Below, in pieces: positions 1 through 9,001 of a DNA stretch of 64,000 nucleotides. Below the pieces are notes generated by a model. That model had not been told where the DNA came from and did no database searches. It saw only the letters and a program-made list of their open reading frames with translations. Position numbers and translations under genes: made by a program. How positions within the stretch are numbered: the first letter of the stretch is position 1; each line of letters starts with the position of its first letter. The DNA lies in contig JAIXYQ010000010.1 in NCBI GenBank assembly GCA_027490145.1, forward strand, positions 310,001 through 374,000, in the 5' to 3' direction. The stretch comes from Planctomycetaceae bacterium. GTDB taxonomy: Bacteria > Planctomycetota > Phycisphaerae > Phycisphaerales > SM1A02.

Positions 1-154
1 TGTCGCAGGATGGGCTGTGGCGCTGGCGCGGTCACCGCGCGAAGCCTATCGGCGCCAGCGCAGGCGGCAGCGGGGGACAAACTTGCCCAATTCCCGCCCG
101 TCGGGCGAAAGTCGATCCGCCATGGGCCCGATGCATGCTGCGGAGGGAAGCACG

Positions 155-697
155 ATGGACCCAATGGAACTCATCCGCAGTGTGCCGCGACTGGGCGAAC
201 TGCTCGTGGCGCAGGGCGTGATGACCGAGCGCGAGGTGGAGCGGGTGCTCTCGCGCCAGCAGCAGGATGGTCGGCCGTTCGGCGCCCTCGCGGAGGAGAT
301 CTGCGGCGTCGATCCGTCGCTGATCGAAGCGGCGTGGATCGACCAGTACCGGCAGATCCAGGCCACGTCGCGCCGAACGCTCGCGACCGCCGAGCCCGAG
401 GCGCTCGCCCTCGTCGATGCGCGACAGGCTTGGCAGTTCCGGCTGCTCCCGCTCTCGATCGATGACGAGGCCCTGGTCGCCGCGACCACCACGCAGCACA
501 TGGCCCGTGCCGCCCGATTCGCCAGCGCGGTCCTGGGCCGGACCGTGATCTTCACGATCGTCGACAGCGAGGAGCTGGCCGCCGCGCTCGAGCGCCACTA
601 CCCCATGAACGCCGCCCTGGGCATGGACGCACGGACCGTGCGTGGCGGCGTGCAGATGGACCCCCTTGGCGGTCGCCTCGAACCGAGCAGTCGGTGA
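155..697 (+). CDS. Stand-alone MshEN/GspE N-terminal-like domain protein
   Basis: A 180-residue protein whose first half resembles the N-terminal domain of type II secretion/type IV pilus ATPases (GspE/PilB/MshE). It reads RLGELLVAQGVMTEREVE, then a helical segment and a second LALVDARQAWQFRLLPL-like half, as in the MshEN fold. Some MshEN domains bind c-di-GMP; that is family knowledge and not shown here. No ATPase domain, signal peptide or membrane segment follows, so it is a free-standing sensor or adaptor domain. The ATG at 155 is chosen because GGAGGG at 142-147 lies seven bases upstream. The open frame continues upstream to position 17, but that extension is Arg-rich and unlike a protein domain. 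The C-terminal 30 residues are not recognisable. A strong hairpin follows the stop. Confidence 0.65.
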   Translation: MDPMELIRSVPRLGELLVAQGVMTEREVERVLSRQQQDGRPFGALAEEICGVDPSLIEAAWIDQYRQIQATSRRTLATAEPEALALVDARQAWQFRLLPLSIDDEALVAATTTQHMARAARFASAVLGRTVIFTIVDSEELAAALERHYPMNAALGMDARTVRGGVQMDPLGGRLEPSSR

Positions 698-716
698 GGC
701 GACCCAACAATGACGC

Positions 717-743
717 GCGGCGCCCAGTCAACCTGGGCGCCGC
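717..743 (+). terminator. GC-rich hairpin terminator after the MshEN gene
   Basis: A perfect 11-bp inverted repeat, GCGGCGCCCAG (717-727) and its complement (733-743), has a 5-base loop and lies 20 bases after the stop codon. Only a short T-containing tail follows. It separates the plus-strand gene from the minus-strand tRNA-Phe and could act in both directions. Confidence 0.6.
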
Positions 744-751
744 GTCGTTGA

Positions 752-824
752 TGCCACCTCGCGGACTTGAACCGCGGACACCCGCATTTTCAATGCGGTG
801 CTCTACCAACTGAGCTAAGGTGGC
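752..824 (-). tRNA. tRNA-Phe (GAA)
   Basis: On the minus strand a 73-base cloverleaf starts GCCACCT at 824 and closes with AGGTGGC plus discriminator A at 752. The D arm contains AGCTCAGTTGGTAGAGC. The anticodon arm is CCGCA-TTGAAAA-TGCGG, giving anticodon GAA for phenylalanine. The T arm carries GGTTCAAGTCC. The 3' CCA is not encoded. Confidence 0.95.
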
Positions 825-854
825 GGACCGAATTGGCCCCTGACCAGCGGCCGA

Positions 855-1562
855 TCACTGCACCGCGGCGATCAGGGGGAAGCGAAGGGTACGCGCTTCC
901 TCGACGATGTCAAGCGAGTCGAAGGCGCGTGCGCGTGCGACGGGGCGGGTGGGCATGAGTTCCCGCGACTGCTGCACCTGGCCGAACAGCAGGTCGGCCA
1001 GCCAGCGCGAGAGTGGGCGCCGCGGGTCCCACGCCCGCAGGCCGGCACCACGCTCGGTGGCCGCCTGCAGCTCGGTCCAGAATCGCTCGATCTGCAGTCC
1101 GCCATCGCGGGAGGGTGACCAGGTGTTCAGGGCCTCGCGCAAACGCCAGGTGTGCTGCAGGCGCAGTTCGCTCCAGGCCTGCGGTGCATGCTGCACGCCA
1201 CCGATGACGAGCACCAGATCGAGCACCGACGCGCGGATCGCATCAGCCTCGACGGCATTGAATCCTGCCTCGGGCTGCAGCGCGCGCACATGCGCGACGC
1301 ACGCGTCGACGCCCACGCCCATCGATGCGGCGAATCGGCCGGCGTCACTGAAGAACGCGCGGCGCAGCTGGGTTTCCCAGCGCTTCACGCCTGTCGCACG
1401 CGACGGCTTGGCGCGCGATGCGGCGCCACGCGATCCGCCGCGAGAAGCAGCGTTCGCTGCGCCGCGTGATGCACGCGCGAACGCCTTCGAGGCGCCCCGC
1501 GATGACGATGTCCTGGCAGTGGAGGTGCGCGATGACGCGCGACGAGACGTCCTGGTCTGCAT
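855..1562 (-). CDS. Hypothetical protein with basic Ser/Arg/Ala-rich N terminus
   Basis: A 235-residue protein that I do not recognise. Roughly residues 1-58 are low-complexity and strongly basic (Arg, Ser, Ala), possibly nucleic-acid binding or disordered. Residues 60-225 look like a folded helical domain with FFSDAGRFAASMGV and an aromatic segment IERFWTELQAATERG. No signal peptide, membrane segment or catalytic motif is visible. The first 58 residues could be partly untranslated if a later start is used, but no better methionine lies before the folded part. It is a single gene between tRNA-Phe and the amidase gene, read in the same direction as both. Confidence 0.55.
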   Translation of the reverse strand: MQTRTSRRASSRTSTARTSSSRGASKAFARASRGAANAASRGGSRGAASRAKPSRATGVKRWETQLRRAFFSDAGRFAASMGVGVDACVAHVRALQPEAGFNAVEADAIRASVLDLVLVIGGVQHAPQAWSELRLQHTWRLREALNTWSPSRDGGLQIERFWTELQAATERGAGLRAWDPRRPLSRWLADLLFGQVQQSRELMPTRPVARARAFDSLDIVEEARTLRFPLIAAVQ

Positions 1563-1655
1563 GGTCTTTCTCCGCGATCCGTGCGAGTGCAGGGCAGGGC
1601 CCTGCGGAGGCAGTCTACTTCGCGTGCGGCGCTCGTCAACCGAAACGCTTGCGTT

Positions 1656-2459
1656 TCAAGGGCGCGCATGCTCCCGGCCGAGCCAGCGCGGTTGAAGGTC
1701 GCCAAGCGCACCGAAGTCGCGTCTCCAGGAGTCGATGGTGTCGCGTCGTGCCGTCGCGATGAGTGCGCGCGCCTGATCGTCACCCAGCACGAGGACCTCA
1801 CCCAGTGGATCGATGAGCGACGATCCGCCGTCGTAGGTCAGCGTGGGATCGCGTCCAACCCGGTTGCAGCACGCGACGAAGGCTTGGTTCTCGATCGCTC
1901 GCGCGCGCGTGAGCGCAACCCAGTGGGCGTGCCGTCGCGCGGGCCAGTTGGCGCTCAGCGTGAAGAGCTCCGCTCCCGCAAGTGCGGCATGGCGCCACAC
2001 TTCGGGGAAGCGAAGGTCGTAGCAGATGAACGGGGCCACCTTCCAGCCCGCGACCTCCACCACGAGGGGACCGGGTCCGGCCGCGTAGTGCGCCGTCTCG
2101 GTGCCGTACGAGAACAGGAAGGTCTTTCGGTAGGTGGCTCGCACCGAGCCGTCGGGTCCAAGCACGAACACCGCGTTGAAGACCCGGTCGCCCTCGCGCA
2201 ACGCAAGTCCGGCCTGCAGCCAGACTTGATGGCGTTCGGCGAGCTCCTGCGCCCACGGCAGGCTCGATGGCTCGGCAGCTCGGGCGGCCTGCATGGTGAA
2301 GCCGACATCGCACAGCTCGGGGAGGATCACGAAGGACCCCGGCTCCGCCGAGTCGGCCACGAGCGAGGCGAACGCGCGCTGGTTGGAGGGCTTGTCCTCC
2401 CACGCAAGGTCGTGCTGGAGCAGCACGATGCGGAGGTCGTTCGTGGGTGCTTGACCCAT
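1656..2459 (-). CDS. Nitrilase-superfamily carbon-nitrogen hydrolase (omega-amidase-like)
   Basis: This 267-residue protein has the full C-N hydrolase catalytic triad: Glu48 in FVILPELCDVGF, Lys112 in ATYRKTFLF and Cys146 in APFICYDLRFPEVWR. Length and motif context (LRFPEVWRHAALAGAEL, LSANWPARR) fit the YafV/Nit2 omega-amidase branch, which hydrolyses 2-oxoglutaramate or 2-oxosuccinamate. Substrate is inferred from family only. The ATG at 2459 is the first methionine after tRNA-His on the same strand, 11 bases downstream of the tRNA gene. The gene may therefore be co-transcribed with it and has little room for its own promoter. The same frame stays open far upstream through pckA and ilvA, but that part is antisense and non-coding. 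Confidence 0.85.
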   Translation of the reverse strand: MGQAPTNDLRIVLLQHDLAWEDKPSNQRAFASLVADSAEPGSFVILPELCDVGFTMQAARAAEPSSLPWAQELAERHQVWLQAGLALREGDRVFNAVFVLGPDGSVRATYRKTFLFSYGTETAHYAAGPGPLVVEVAGWKVAPFICYDLRFPEVWRHAALAGAELFTLSANWPARRHAHWVALTRARAIENQAFVACCNRVGRDPTLTYDGGSSLIDPLGEVLVLGDDQARALIATARRDTIDSWRRDFGALGDLQPRWLGREHARP

Positions 2460-2470
2460 AATCGAGGAAG

Positions 2471-2544
2471 GGAGTCCGACGGGGCTTGAACCCGCGACAC
2501 CCGGGATCACAACCCGGTGCTCTGCCAACTGAGCTACGGACTCC
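2471..2544 (-). tRNA. tRNA-His (GTG)
   Basis: The minus-strand cloverleaf includes the extra G-1 typical of histidine tRNA: GGAGTCCG (2544-2537) pairs with CGGACTCC (2478-2471), so G-1 faces discriminator C73. The anticodon arm is CCGGG-TTGTGAT-CCCGG with anticodon GTG. The T arm has GGTTCAAGCC. CCA is not encoded. Confidence 0.95.
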
Positions 2545-2660
2545 GAGAGACGGCGAAGTCTAGCGAGATCGGTCGACCGCTGCAACGGTCGGCAGGAGTG
2601 GGGCGAAGGCCCCGACCCGGATACCATTCGCCGCTTCCCGTGTGCCGGGATGAACCACCC

Positions 2661-4241
2661 ATGACCACCACCCTCCAGGCCCGTCCGTCCTTCGGTTCCG
2701 CCACGATCCACTCCAACCTGACTGCACCGAGCCTGGTGGAGCAGGCCCTGGCGCGCGGTGAGGGCATCCTCGCTGCCAACGGCGCGCTGACCTGCGACAC
2801 CGGTGAGCGCCGCGGCCGCAGCCCGAACGACAAGTTCCTCGAGGACACCGCCGGCATCCACGGCACCATCGACTGGGGCAAGGTCAACCAGCCGGTCACG
2901 CCGGCCCAGTTCGATGCCCTGCACGCCAAGGTCATGGCCTACATGTCGGCCAAGAAGGACCTCTACCGCTTCGACGGCTATGCGGGGGCCGATCCGTCGT
3001 ACCGCCTCAAGGTCAGCGTGTTCACCGAGGAAGCCTGGCACAGCCTCTTCGCCAAGACGCTCTTCATCAATGCGCCCGAGGCGGAGCTCACTGGCTTCGC
3101 GCAGGACTGGACCATCATCAACGCCTGCAACCTGCGCATCGACGATCCGGCCGCATTCGGCCTGAAGACGCACCTGGGCATCGTGCAGAGCCTCGAGCGC
3201 CGCACGGTGCTGATCGTGGGCACGCGGTACGCCGGTGAGATCAAGAAGTCGATCTTCTACGCGATGAACTACGACCTGCCGGACATGGGCGTGTTCCCCA
3301 TGCACTGCTCGTGCAACGTCGCGCGCAACGACCCCGCCAACGTGGCGCTCTTCTTCGGGCTCTCGGGCACGGGCAAGACCACGCTCTCGGCGGACCCAAA
3401 CCGCGACCTCGTGGGCGACGACGAGCACGGCTGGAGCGACACGGGCGTCTTCAACATCGAGGGCGGCTGCTACGCCAAGTGCATCAAGCTTTCGAAGGAG
3501 GGCGAACCCGAGATCTGGAACGCGATCCGCTTCGGCAGCGTGCTGGAGAACGTCGTGCTCGACCCGGCCACGCGCGTGCCCGACTACGACGACGCGTCGC
3601 TCACCGAGAACACGCGCGTCACGTACCCGCTCTCCTACATCGCCAACGCCAAGCTCCCGAGCGTGGCTGGGCACCCGAAGAACGTGGTCTTCCTGACGGC
3701 GGATGCGTTCGGCGTGCTGCCGCCGGTCGCCAAGCTCACGCCCGAGCAGGCCCAGTACTACTTCCTCAACGGCTACACCTCGAAGCTCGCGGGCACCGAG
3801 GCCGGCGTGACCGAGCCGCAGCCCAACTTCAGCGCGTGCTTCGGCGGCCCGTTCATGCCGCGCCCGCCCATGGTCTACGCCCGCCTGCTCAGCGACCGCA
3901 TCCGCAAGCACGGCTCGCACGTGTGGCTGCTCAACACCGGCTGGACCGGCGGTCCCTACGGCGTCGGAAGCCGCTTCAAGCTCTCGTACACGCGGGCGAT
4001 GGTGACGGCGATCCTCGATGGGTCGCTGGCCAAGGTCCCGTGCGTGAAGCACCCGGTGTTCGGGCTCGAGATGCCGACGGCGGTGCCCGGCGTGCCGGCC
4101 GAGGTCCTGGATCCGCGCAACACCTGGAAGGACAAGGCCGCCTACGACGCCAAGGCCAAGGAGCTCGCCCAGAAGTTCCGCGCGAACGACCAGAAGTTCG
4201 ACATCGCACCCGAGGTCCGCGCAGCCGGCCCGGTGGCCTGA
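2661..4241 (+). CDS. pckA: Phosphoenolpyruvate carboxykinase (ATP)
   Basis: PckA interconverts oxaloacetate and ATP with phosphoenolpyruvate, CO2 and ADP, the first step of gluconeogenesis. The 526-residue protein is close to the usual length of about 530. It shows the PCK P-loop FFGLSGTGKTTLSADP (about residues 231-246), the substrate-binding VGTRYAGEIKKSIF and MHCSCNVA segments, the metal/nucleotide loop LVGDDEHGW and the C-terminal NTGWTGGPYGVG. The ATG at 2661 gives the conventional N terminus; upstream in-frame codons would run into tRNA-His. A TACCAT box lies at 2621-2626, about 35 bases upstream. ilvA begins three bases after the stop, so the two are probably co-transcribed. Confidence 0.97.
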   Translation: MTTTLQARPSFGSATIHSNLTAPSLVEQALARGEGILAANGALTCDTGERRGRSPNDKFLEDTAGIHGTIDWGKVNQPVTPAQFDALHAKVMAYMSAKKDLYRFDGYAGADPSYRLKVSVFTEEAWHSLFAKTLFINAPEAELTGFAQDWTIINACNLRIDDPAAFGLKTHLGIVQSLERRTVLIVGTRYAGEIKKSIFYAMNYDLPDMGVFPMHCSCNVARNDPANVALFFGLSGTGKTTLSADPNRDLVGDDEHGWSDTGVFNIEGGCYAKCIKLSKEGEPEIWNAIRFGSVLENVVLDPATRVPDYDDASLTENTRVTYPLSYIANAKLPSVAGHPKNVVFLTADAFGVLPPVAKLTPEQAQYYFLNGYTSKLAGTEAGVTEPQPNFSACFGGPFMPRPPMVYARLLSDRIRKHGSHVWLLNTGWTGGPYGVGSRFKLSYTRAMVTAILDGSLAKVPCVKHPVFGLEMPTAVPGVPAEVLDPRNTWKDKAAYDAKAKELAQKFRANDQKFDIAPEVRAAGPVA

Positions 4242-4244
4242 CGC

Positions 4245-5498
4245 ATGGCCGTCGCCACCGTCACCTTCGATGACGTGAAGGCCGCGGCGGCGCGGATCGC
4301 GGGCGGCGTCGAGCGGACCCCGTGCCGACGCAGCTCGGCGTTGAGCGATCACTTCGGCGCAGAGATCTTCTGCAAGCTCGACTATCGCCAGGCCACGGGC
4401 TCCTTCAAGGAGCGCGGCGCGCGGAACACGCTGCTCCAGCTCGACCAGAGCCAGCGTGCGCGGGGCGTGATCGCGGCGAGCGCAGGCAACCATGCGCTCG
4501 CGCTGGCGTACCACGGCCGCGACCTCGGCATCCCGGTCACCGTCTGCATGCCGCGCTTCGCACCGCTGATCAAGCAGGTGCGGTGCAAGGAGCTCGGTGC
4601 GCGCGTGGTGGTGTACGGCGACAACATCGCCGAGGCGCGCGTCCGCGCCGACCAGCTCGTCGGCATGGAGGGCCTTGCCTACATCAACGGCTTCAACGAT
4701 GCGTCGATCATCGCGGGCGCGGGCACGATGGCGCTCGAGGTCTTCGAGCAGGTCGAGCGGCTCGATGCGGTGATCGTGCCCATCGGCGGCGGCGGGTTGC
4801 TGGCGGGGGTCGGCCTGGTGGCGCGTGCCGTCTCGCCGACGACGAAGGTCATCGGTGTCGAGCCCTTCCGCGCGGCGAGCTTCCGCGCTGCGATGGATGC
4901 CGGCCATCCCGTGCGCGTGTCGATGGAGCCCACGTTGGCCGACGGCCTGGCGGTCCCCGAAGTGGGCGACCTTGCGTTCTCGATCGCCCGTGACCACGTG
5001 GACGAGGTGATCGAAGTCGGCGAAGAGGCGATCTCGCTGGCGATCCTGCGCCTGCTCGAGTGGGAGAAGGGCGTGGTCGAGGGTGCCGGCGCGGCGAGCC
5101 TGGCGGCGTTCATCGCCGGCCGCGTGCCGCAACTCAAGGGCAAGCGCGTCGGGCTCATGCTCTGCGGCGGGAACATCGACCCCACGACCCTGGCTCGCGT
5201 GATCGAGCACGGCCTGGCCGTCGACGGCCGCATCGTGCAGTTCACGGCGATCATCAAGGATCGCCCGGGCGGCCTGGCCGAGCTGGCGACCACGCTGGCG
5301 ACGGCCGGCGCGAGCGTGAAGCAGGTGAGCCACGAACGCGCGTTCGGTGGTCCCGACATCAGCAAGGTGCAGGTGCTCTGCCAGGTCGAGGTCCGCGGGC
5401 CCGAGCACGCGGAGCAGGTCTATGCGGCGTTGCGTGACTGCGGCATCACGGTGCTGGAGCGTTCACGCATGGGCCTCTCGCGATTCGGCGAGGATTGA
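4245..5498 (+). CDS. ilvA: Threonine ammonia-lyase with C-terminal ACT domain
   Basis: This PLP enzyme deaminates threonine to 2-oxobutyrate, the entry to isoleucine synthesis, or degrades threonine/serine. The 417-residue chain has the Schiff-base lysine Lys55 in GSFKERGARN, the phosphate-binding glycine loop PIGGGGLLAG near residue 180 and SAGNHALALAYHG near residue 80. A single ACT domain follows from about residue 328 (FTAIIKDRPGGLAELA), as in the short TdcB/IlvA-ACT form rather than the 500-residue E. coli IlvA with two regulatory repeats. Allosteric control by isoleucine or another amino acid is inferred from the ACT domain. It lies three bases after pckA and six bases before nadE. Confidence 0.92.
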   Translation: MAVATVTFDDVKAAAARIAGGVERTPCRRSSALSDHFGAEIFCKLDYRQATGSFKERGARNTLLQLDQSQRARGVIAASAGNHALALAYHGRDLGIPVTVCMPRFAPLIKQVRCKELGARVVVYGDNIAEARVRADQLVGMEGLAYINGFNDASIIAGAGTMALEVFEQVERLDAVIVPIGGGGLLAGVGLVARAVSPTTKVIGVEPFRAASFRAAMDAGHPVRVSMEPTLADGLAVPEVGDLAFSIARDHVDEVIEVGEEAISLAILRLLEWEKGVVEGAGAASLAAFIAGRVPQLKGKRVGLMLCGGNIDPTTLARVIEHGLAVDGRIVQFTAIIKDRPGGLAELATTLATAGASVKQVSHERAFGGPDISKVQVLCQVEVRGPEHAEQVYAALRDCGITVLERSRMGLSRFGED

Positions 5499-5504
5499 GC
5501 GCGC

Positions 5505-7136
5505 ATGCGCATCGCGCCGCTCCAACTCGATCCGGTGGTGGGGGACGTGCAGGGCAACCTCGCGCGGATCGTCGAGGCGGCGCGCACGGCGGCCGGCCTG
5601 GGCGCCGACCTCGCCGTGACGGGCGAACTGGCGATCTGCGGCTACCCGCCGCGCGACCTCATCGAGCGTGAGGGTTTCGTGGAGCGGTGCGAGCAGGCCG
5701 TGGCGGAACTGGCCGGCCGCTGCGCGCTGCCCCTGCTCGTGGGCGCGCCGCGCCGCGTGGGTCGCCGCGCGCGCAACGCCGTCGCGTTCCTCCGGGGCGG
5801 CCGCATCGAGGCCTGGTACGACAAGCGGCTCCTGCCGACCTACGACGTGTTCGACGAGTGGCGCCACTTCGAACCGGGCGCGGCGCCATTGGTCATCGAG
5901 CTCGCGGGCCGGCGCCTGGGCGTGCTGGTCTGCGAAGACCTCTGGCGCGCGGACGATGCCGTGGGCCCTGGCCGCTACGCGTGCGATCCGGTGGCGGACT
6001 GTGCGGCGCTGGGCGTCCGCGCCATCGTGGCGCTGAGCGCGAGCCCGTTCAGGCTCGGCAAGCATGAACGCCAGGACGGCATCCTGCAGGCTGCCGCCGC
6101 GCGCATCCGGGGGAGCGTGGTCAGCGTGAACCAGGTCGGTGCCAACGATGACCTGGTCTTCGACGGTGCGAGCGCACTCGTCGATGCGTCGGGCACGATC
6201 GCCCAGTTGCCGCGCTTTGAGGAGTCGGTCGACGTCCTGGAGCTCGGCATGCCGCCGCGCACGGTCGAGCCGCGCGATGCCCAGCACGACACGTTCCGTG
6301 CGCTCGTCGCTTCGATCGGGGGCTACCTGCGCAAGACCGGCCATTCGAGGGCGATCGTCGGGCTCTCGGGTGGCATCGACAGCGCGGTCGTGGCGGCACT
6401 CTGCGTGCGCGCGCTCGGCGCCGCGAACGTCCGCGGGGTGATGATGCCCAGCCGGTTCAGCAGCGACCACTCGCTCTCGGATGCCCGGGCCAGCGCTGCC
6501 GCGCTCGGCATGCCCGAGCCGGACCTGCTGCCGATCGCCGACGCGCACGCGTTGCTCGCGCGCACGATCGGTGCGGCGCAACCCCTCGAGGGCCTTGCCG
6601 ACGAGAACCTGCAGAGTCGGCTGCGCGGTCTCACGCTCATGGCGCTCTCGAACGCCTCGGGCGCGATGGTGGTGAGCACCGGCAACAAGAGCGAGCTCGC
6701 GGTCGGGTACGCCACGCTGTACGGCGACATGTGCGGCGGGATCGCGCCCATCGGCGACCTCACCAAGGGCCAGGTGTACGCGCTCGCCCGCTGGATGAAC
6801 GACCACCACGTCCGTGCCGGCTTCGATCGGCCGCCGGTCCCCGAAGGCAGCATCACCAAGCCGCCGAGCGCCGAGCTGCGTCCGGACCAGCGCGACCAGG
6901 ACACGCTGCCTCCCTACGACGAACTCGATGCGATCGTCCACGGCTTCGTGGACCTTGAGCAGTCGCCGTCCACGATCTCCCGTCGCATCGGCCTTGATGA
7001 GGCGATGGTGCGACGGTGGTGCCTGGCCATCGATCGGGCGCAGTACAAGCGCGAACAGGCGGGCGTGGTGCCGAAGCTCACTGCGCGCGCGTTCGGTCCT
7101 GGGCGCCGGTTGCCGTTGGCGATGCGGGAGTCCTGA
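5505..7136 (+). CDS. nadE: Glutamine-dependent NAD+ synthetase
   Basis: NadE amidates nicotinic acid adenine dinucleotide to NAD+ using glutamine. The 543-residue protein has an N-terminal nitrilase-type glutaminase domain with triad Glu41 (TGELAICGYP), Lys107 (WYDKRLLPTYDVFDE) and Cys143 (LVCEDLW). The synthetase domain carries the ATP-pyrophosphatase P-loop GLSGGIDSAVVAALC near residue 288, STGNKSELAVGYATLYGD and the C-terminal KREQAG segment. Length and order match the fused bacterial glutamine-dependent class. It sits six bases after ilvA, and its TGA overlaps the mutL ATG by one base, so the four genes pckA-ilvA-nadE-mutL look like one transcription unit. Confidence 0.97.
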   Translation: MRIAPLQLDPVVGDVQGNLARIVEAARTAAGLGADLAVTGELAICGYPPRDLIEREGFVERCEQAVAELAGRCALPLLVGAPRRVGRRARNAVAFLRGGRIEAWYDKRLLPTYDVFDEWRHFEPGAAPLVIELAGRRLGVLVCEDLWRADDAVGPGRYACDPVADCAALGVRAIVALSASPFRLGKHERQDGILQAAAARIRGSVVSVNQVGANDDLVFDGASALVDASGTIAQLPRFEESVDVLELGMPPRTVEPRDAQHDTFRALVASIGGYLRKTGHSRAIVGLSGGIDSAVVAALCVRALGAANVRGVMMPSRFSSDHSLSDARASAAALGMPEPDLLPIADAHALLARTIGAAQPLEGLADENLQSRLRGLTLMALSNASGAMVVSTGNKSELAVGYATLYGDMCGGIAPIGDLTKGQVYALARWMNDHHVRAGFDRPPVPEGSITKPPSAELRPDQRDQDTLPPYDELDAIVHGFVDLEQSPSTISRRIGLDEAMVRRWCLAIDRAQYKREQAGVVPKLTARAFGPGRRLPLAMRES

Positions 7137-8956
7137 TGGCGATCCGCCTGCTGCCGCCTGAACTGGTGAACCAGATCGCAGCGGGCGAGGTGGTCGAGCG
7201 CCCTGCAAGCGTGGTGAAGGAACTCGTGGAAAACGCGATGGATGCCGGTGCGTCGCGGGTGACCGTCGACCTCGAGGGTGGCGGTGCCGACCTGATCCGC
7301 GTGAGCGACGACGGCTCGGGCATCGCCCCCGAGGACTTGCTGCTGGCGGTCACGGCGCACGCGACCAGCAAGATCGCCAGCTTCGATGATCTCGAGGCCG
7401 TGGCGAGCTTCGGCTTCCGCGGCGAGGCCCTGGCCAGCATCGGCAGTGTGGCGCAGTTGCGCATCACGAGCCGGCGTGCGGTCGACGGCCATGCCCATTC
7501 GATCGAGGTCGACGGCGGACAGGTGACCGGTCCCCGCCCGGCGGCGGGGGCTGCGGGCACGGTCGTCGAGGTGCGCACGCTCTTCCGCAACGTGCCCGCC
7601 CGGCGCAAGTTCCTGCGAAGCCAGGCGGCGGAAACCGGTCGTGTGCATGATGCGATCGACGCGATCGCGCTCGGGGCTCCCGGGATCGGCATCCGTCTCA
7701 CCAGCGACGGGCGCCCGCTCGTTGATCTGCCGCCGCAGGACGAGCGCACGCGGTGCGTCCATGTGCTCGGGAAGGGGTTGGCGTCGGAACTGCTGGATCT
7801 CTCGTTCGAGTTCGAGGCTCCCGAACTGCACGGGCCGATCCGCATCGGCGGCGTGGTGGCGACGCCCGCGGCAGCCAAGTCCTCCGCGCGCAACCAGTGG
7901 ATCATCATCAACGGACGCTCGATCGAGGACCGCTCGCTGCAGCACGCCGTGCGCGAGGCGTTCCGGGGACTCATGGATCCGTCCGTGCATCCCGTGTACG
8001 CGCTCTTCGTCGAACTCGATCCGCGGGCCGTCGACATGAACGTGCATCCGGCGAAGACCGAGGTCCGTCTGCGCTTTCCCAGCCTGGTGCACCGCGCCGT
8101 CCGCCGCGCCGTGGCGCAGGCGCTGGAGCGGCGGGGACTCGTCGTGCAGGAGCGCCTGCCCGCGAGCGAGCGTCCCGAACCGACGATGCCCTTGCCCCTG
8201 GGCATGCCGCAGCGCGCGATCGTGCACGACGACGGTGGTGATCGCGGCATCGTGCAGGTCCCCATGGGCGGGGGGCCTTCGGCCTCCGAGCAGCTGACGC
8301 GTCCTGCGCATGGCACGGGGGTGTCCCCGGAGCCCACGCGCTTTGCCGAGTCGCAGCTCGATGCAGCGGCTGCCTCGGCTCCCGTGCGCTTCATGCAGGT
8401 CGATCATGCCTGGCTCGTGGTCGAGGAGGGCGACGGGCTGACCGTGATCGACCAGCATGCCCTGCATGAACGCGTCATGTTCGAGGAGCTGAAGGCCCGC
8501 ATCGAACGCGCGCCGCTCGAGCGTCAGCGGTTGCTCATGCCCGAGCTCGTGGACTGCGGCGCCGGTGCCATCGAGCGCATCGAGTCGCTCACGCCGATCC
8601 TGGATCGGCTCGGGCTCGAGTGCACGCCATCCGGTGCGCGCACGATCGCCGTGCACAGCGTGCCGACGTTCCTGGTGGAGCGGGGGATCGGTGCGCGGGA
8701 GTTCCTGGCCGCGATCGTCGCGGGTGACCTGCAGGCCGATGATCCGCGCGCTGCCGAGGCTGCCCTGAGCGAGGTCCTGGACCTGATGGCCTGCAAGGCC
8801 GCGGTGAAGGCCGGCGACCGCCTGACGCACGCCGAGATCGCCGCACTCCTGGCCCGGCGCGCCACGATCGACCGACCTGATCGATGCCCGCACGGTCGCC
8901 CCACGGCGTTCCGGCTGACGACCGCCGACCTCGAGCGCCGCTTCGGCCGCGCGTGA
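7136..8956 (+). CDS. mutL: DNA mismatch repair protein MutL, endonuclease-type
   Basis: MutL links MutS mismatch recognition to strand incision. The 606-residue protein starts with the GHKL ATPase domain (IAAGEVVERPASVVKELVEN, DDGSGI, ATSKI, GFRGEALASI). Its C-terminal domain has the metal-binding endonuclease motif DQHALHERVMFEE near residue 439, ACKAAVKAG near 552 and CPHGRPT near 584. These mark the MutH-independent class in which MutL itself nicks DNA. The ATG at 7136 overlaps the nadE stop and gives the canonical MAIRLLPPELVNQIAAGE start. The linker (about residues 340-415) is Pro/Gly/Ser-rich. The gene ends convergently against the riboswitch operon, with a shared hairpin between. Confidence 0.97.
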   Translation: MAIRLLPPELVNQIAAGEVVERPASVVKELVENAMDAGASRVTVDLEGGGADLIRVSDDGSGIAPEDLLLAVTAHATSKIASFDDLEAVASFGFRGEALASIGSVAQLRITSRRAVDGHAHSIEVDGGQVTGPRPAAGAAGTVVEVRTLFRNVPARRKFLRSQAAETGRVHDAIDAIALGAPGIGIRLTSDGRPLVDLPPQDERTRCVHVLGKGLASELLDLSFEFEAPELHGPIRIGGVVATPAAAKSSARNQWIIINGRSIEDRSLQHAVREAFRGLMDPSVHPVYALFVELDPRAVDMNVHPAKTEVRLRFPSLVHRAVRRAVAQALERRGLVVQERLPASERPEPTMPLPLGMPQRAIVHDDGGDRGIVQVPMGGGPSASEQLTRPAHGTGVSPEPTRFAESQLDAAAASAPVRFMQVDHAWLVVEEGDGLTVIDQHALHERVMFEELKARIERAPLERQRLLMPELVDCGAGAIERIESLTPILDRLGLECTPSGARTIAVHSVPTFLVERGIGAREFLAAIVAGDLQADDPRAAEAALSEVLDLMACKAAVKAGDRLTHAEIAALLARRATIDRPDRCPHGRPTAFRLTTADLERRFGRA

Positions 8957-9001
8957 CTGATGCGGGCGCCGGCTCAGTCGCCCGGCCCCACGTCATCAGT
9001 C
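8955..9001. terminator. Two-tier inverted repeat between convergent mutL and BFD gene
   Basis: GACTGATG (8955-8962) pairs with CATCAGTC (8994-9001), and the inner CGGGCG (8963-8968) pairs with CGCCCG (8979-8984). It overlaps the end of mutL and the stop codon of the minus-strand ferredoxin gene. It probably serves as a bidirectional terminator, although there is no long T run. Confidence 0.55.

Noticed and set aside
1-154. Hairpins (GCGCGG-TCA-CCGCGC and flanking complementary arms) near the window edge
   Set aside because: No family RNA motif fits, and the upstream context is missing. They may be the terminator of a gene outside the window.
2460-5408. Very long minus-strand open frame continuous with the amidase gene, antisense to pckA and ilvA
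   Set aside because: Composition is Arg/His/Asp-rich antisense to strongly conserved enzymes, and tRNA-His interrupts it. Only the part from 2459 downward is a real protein.
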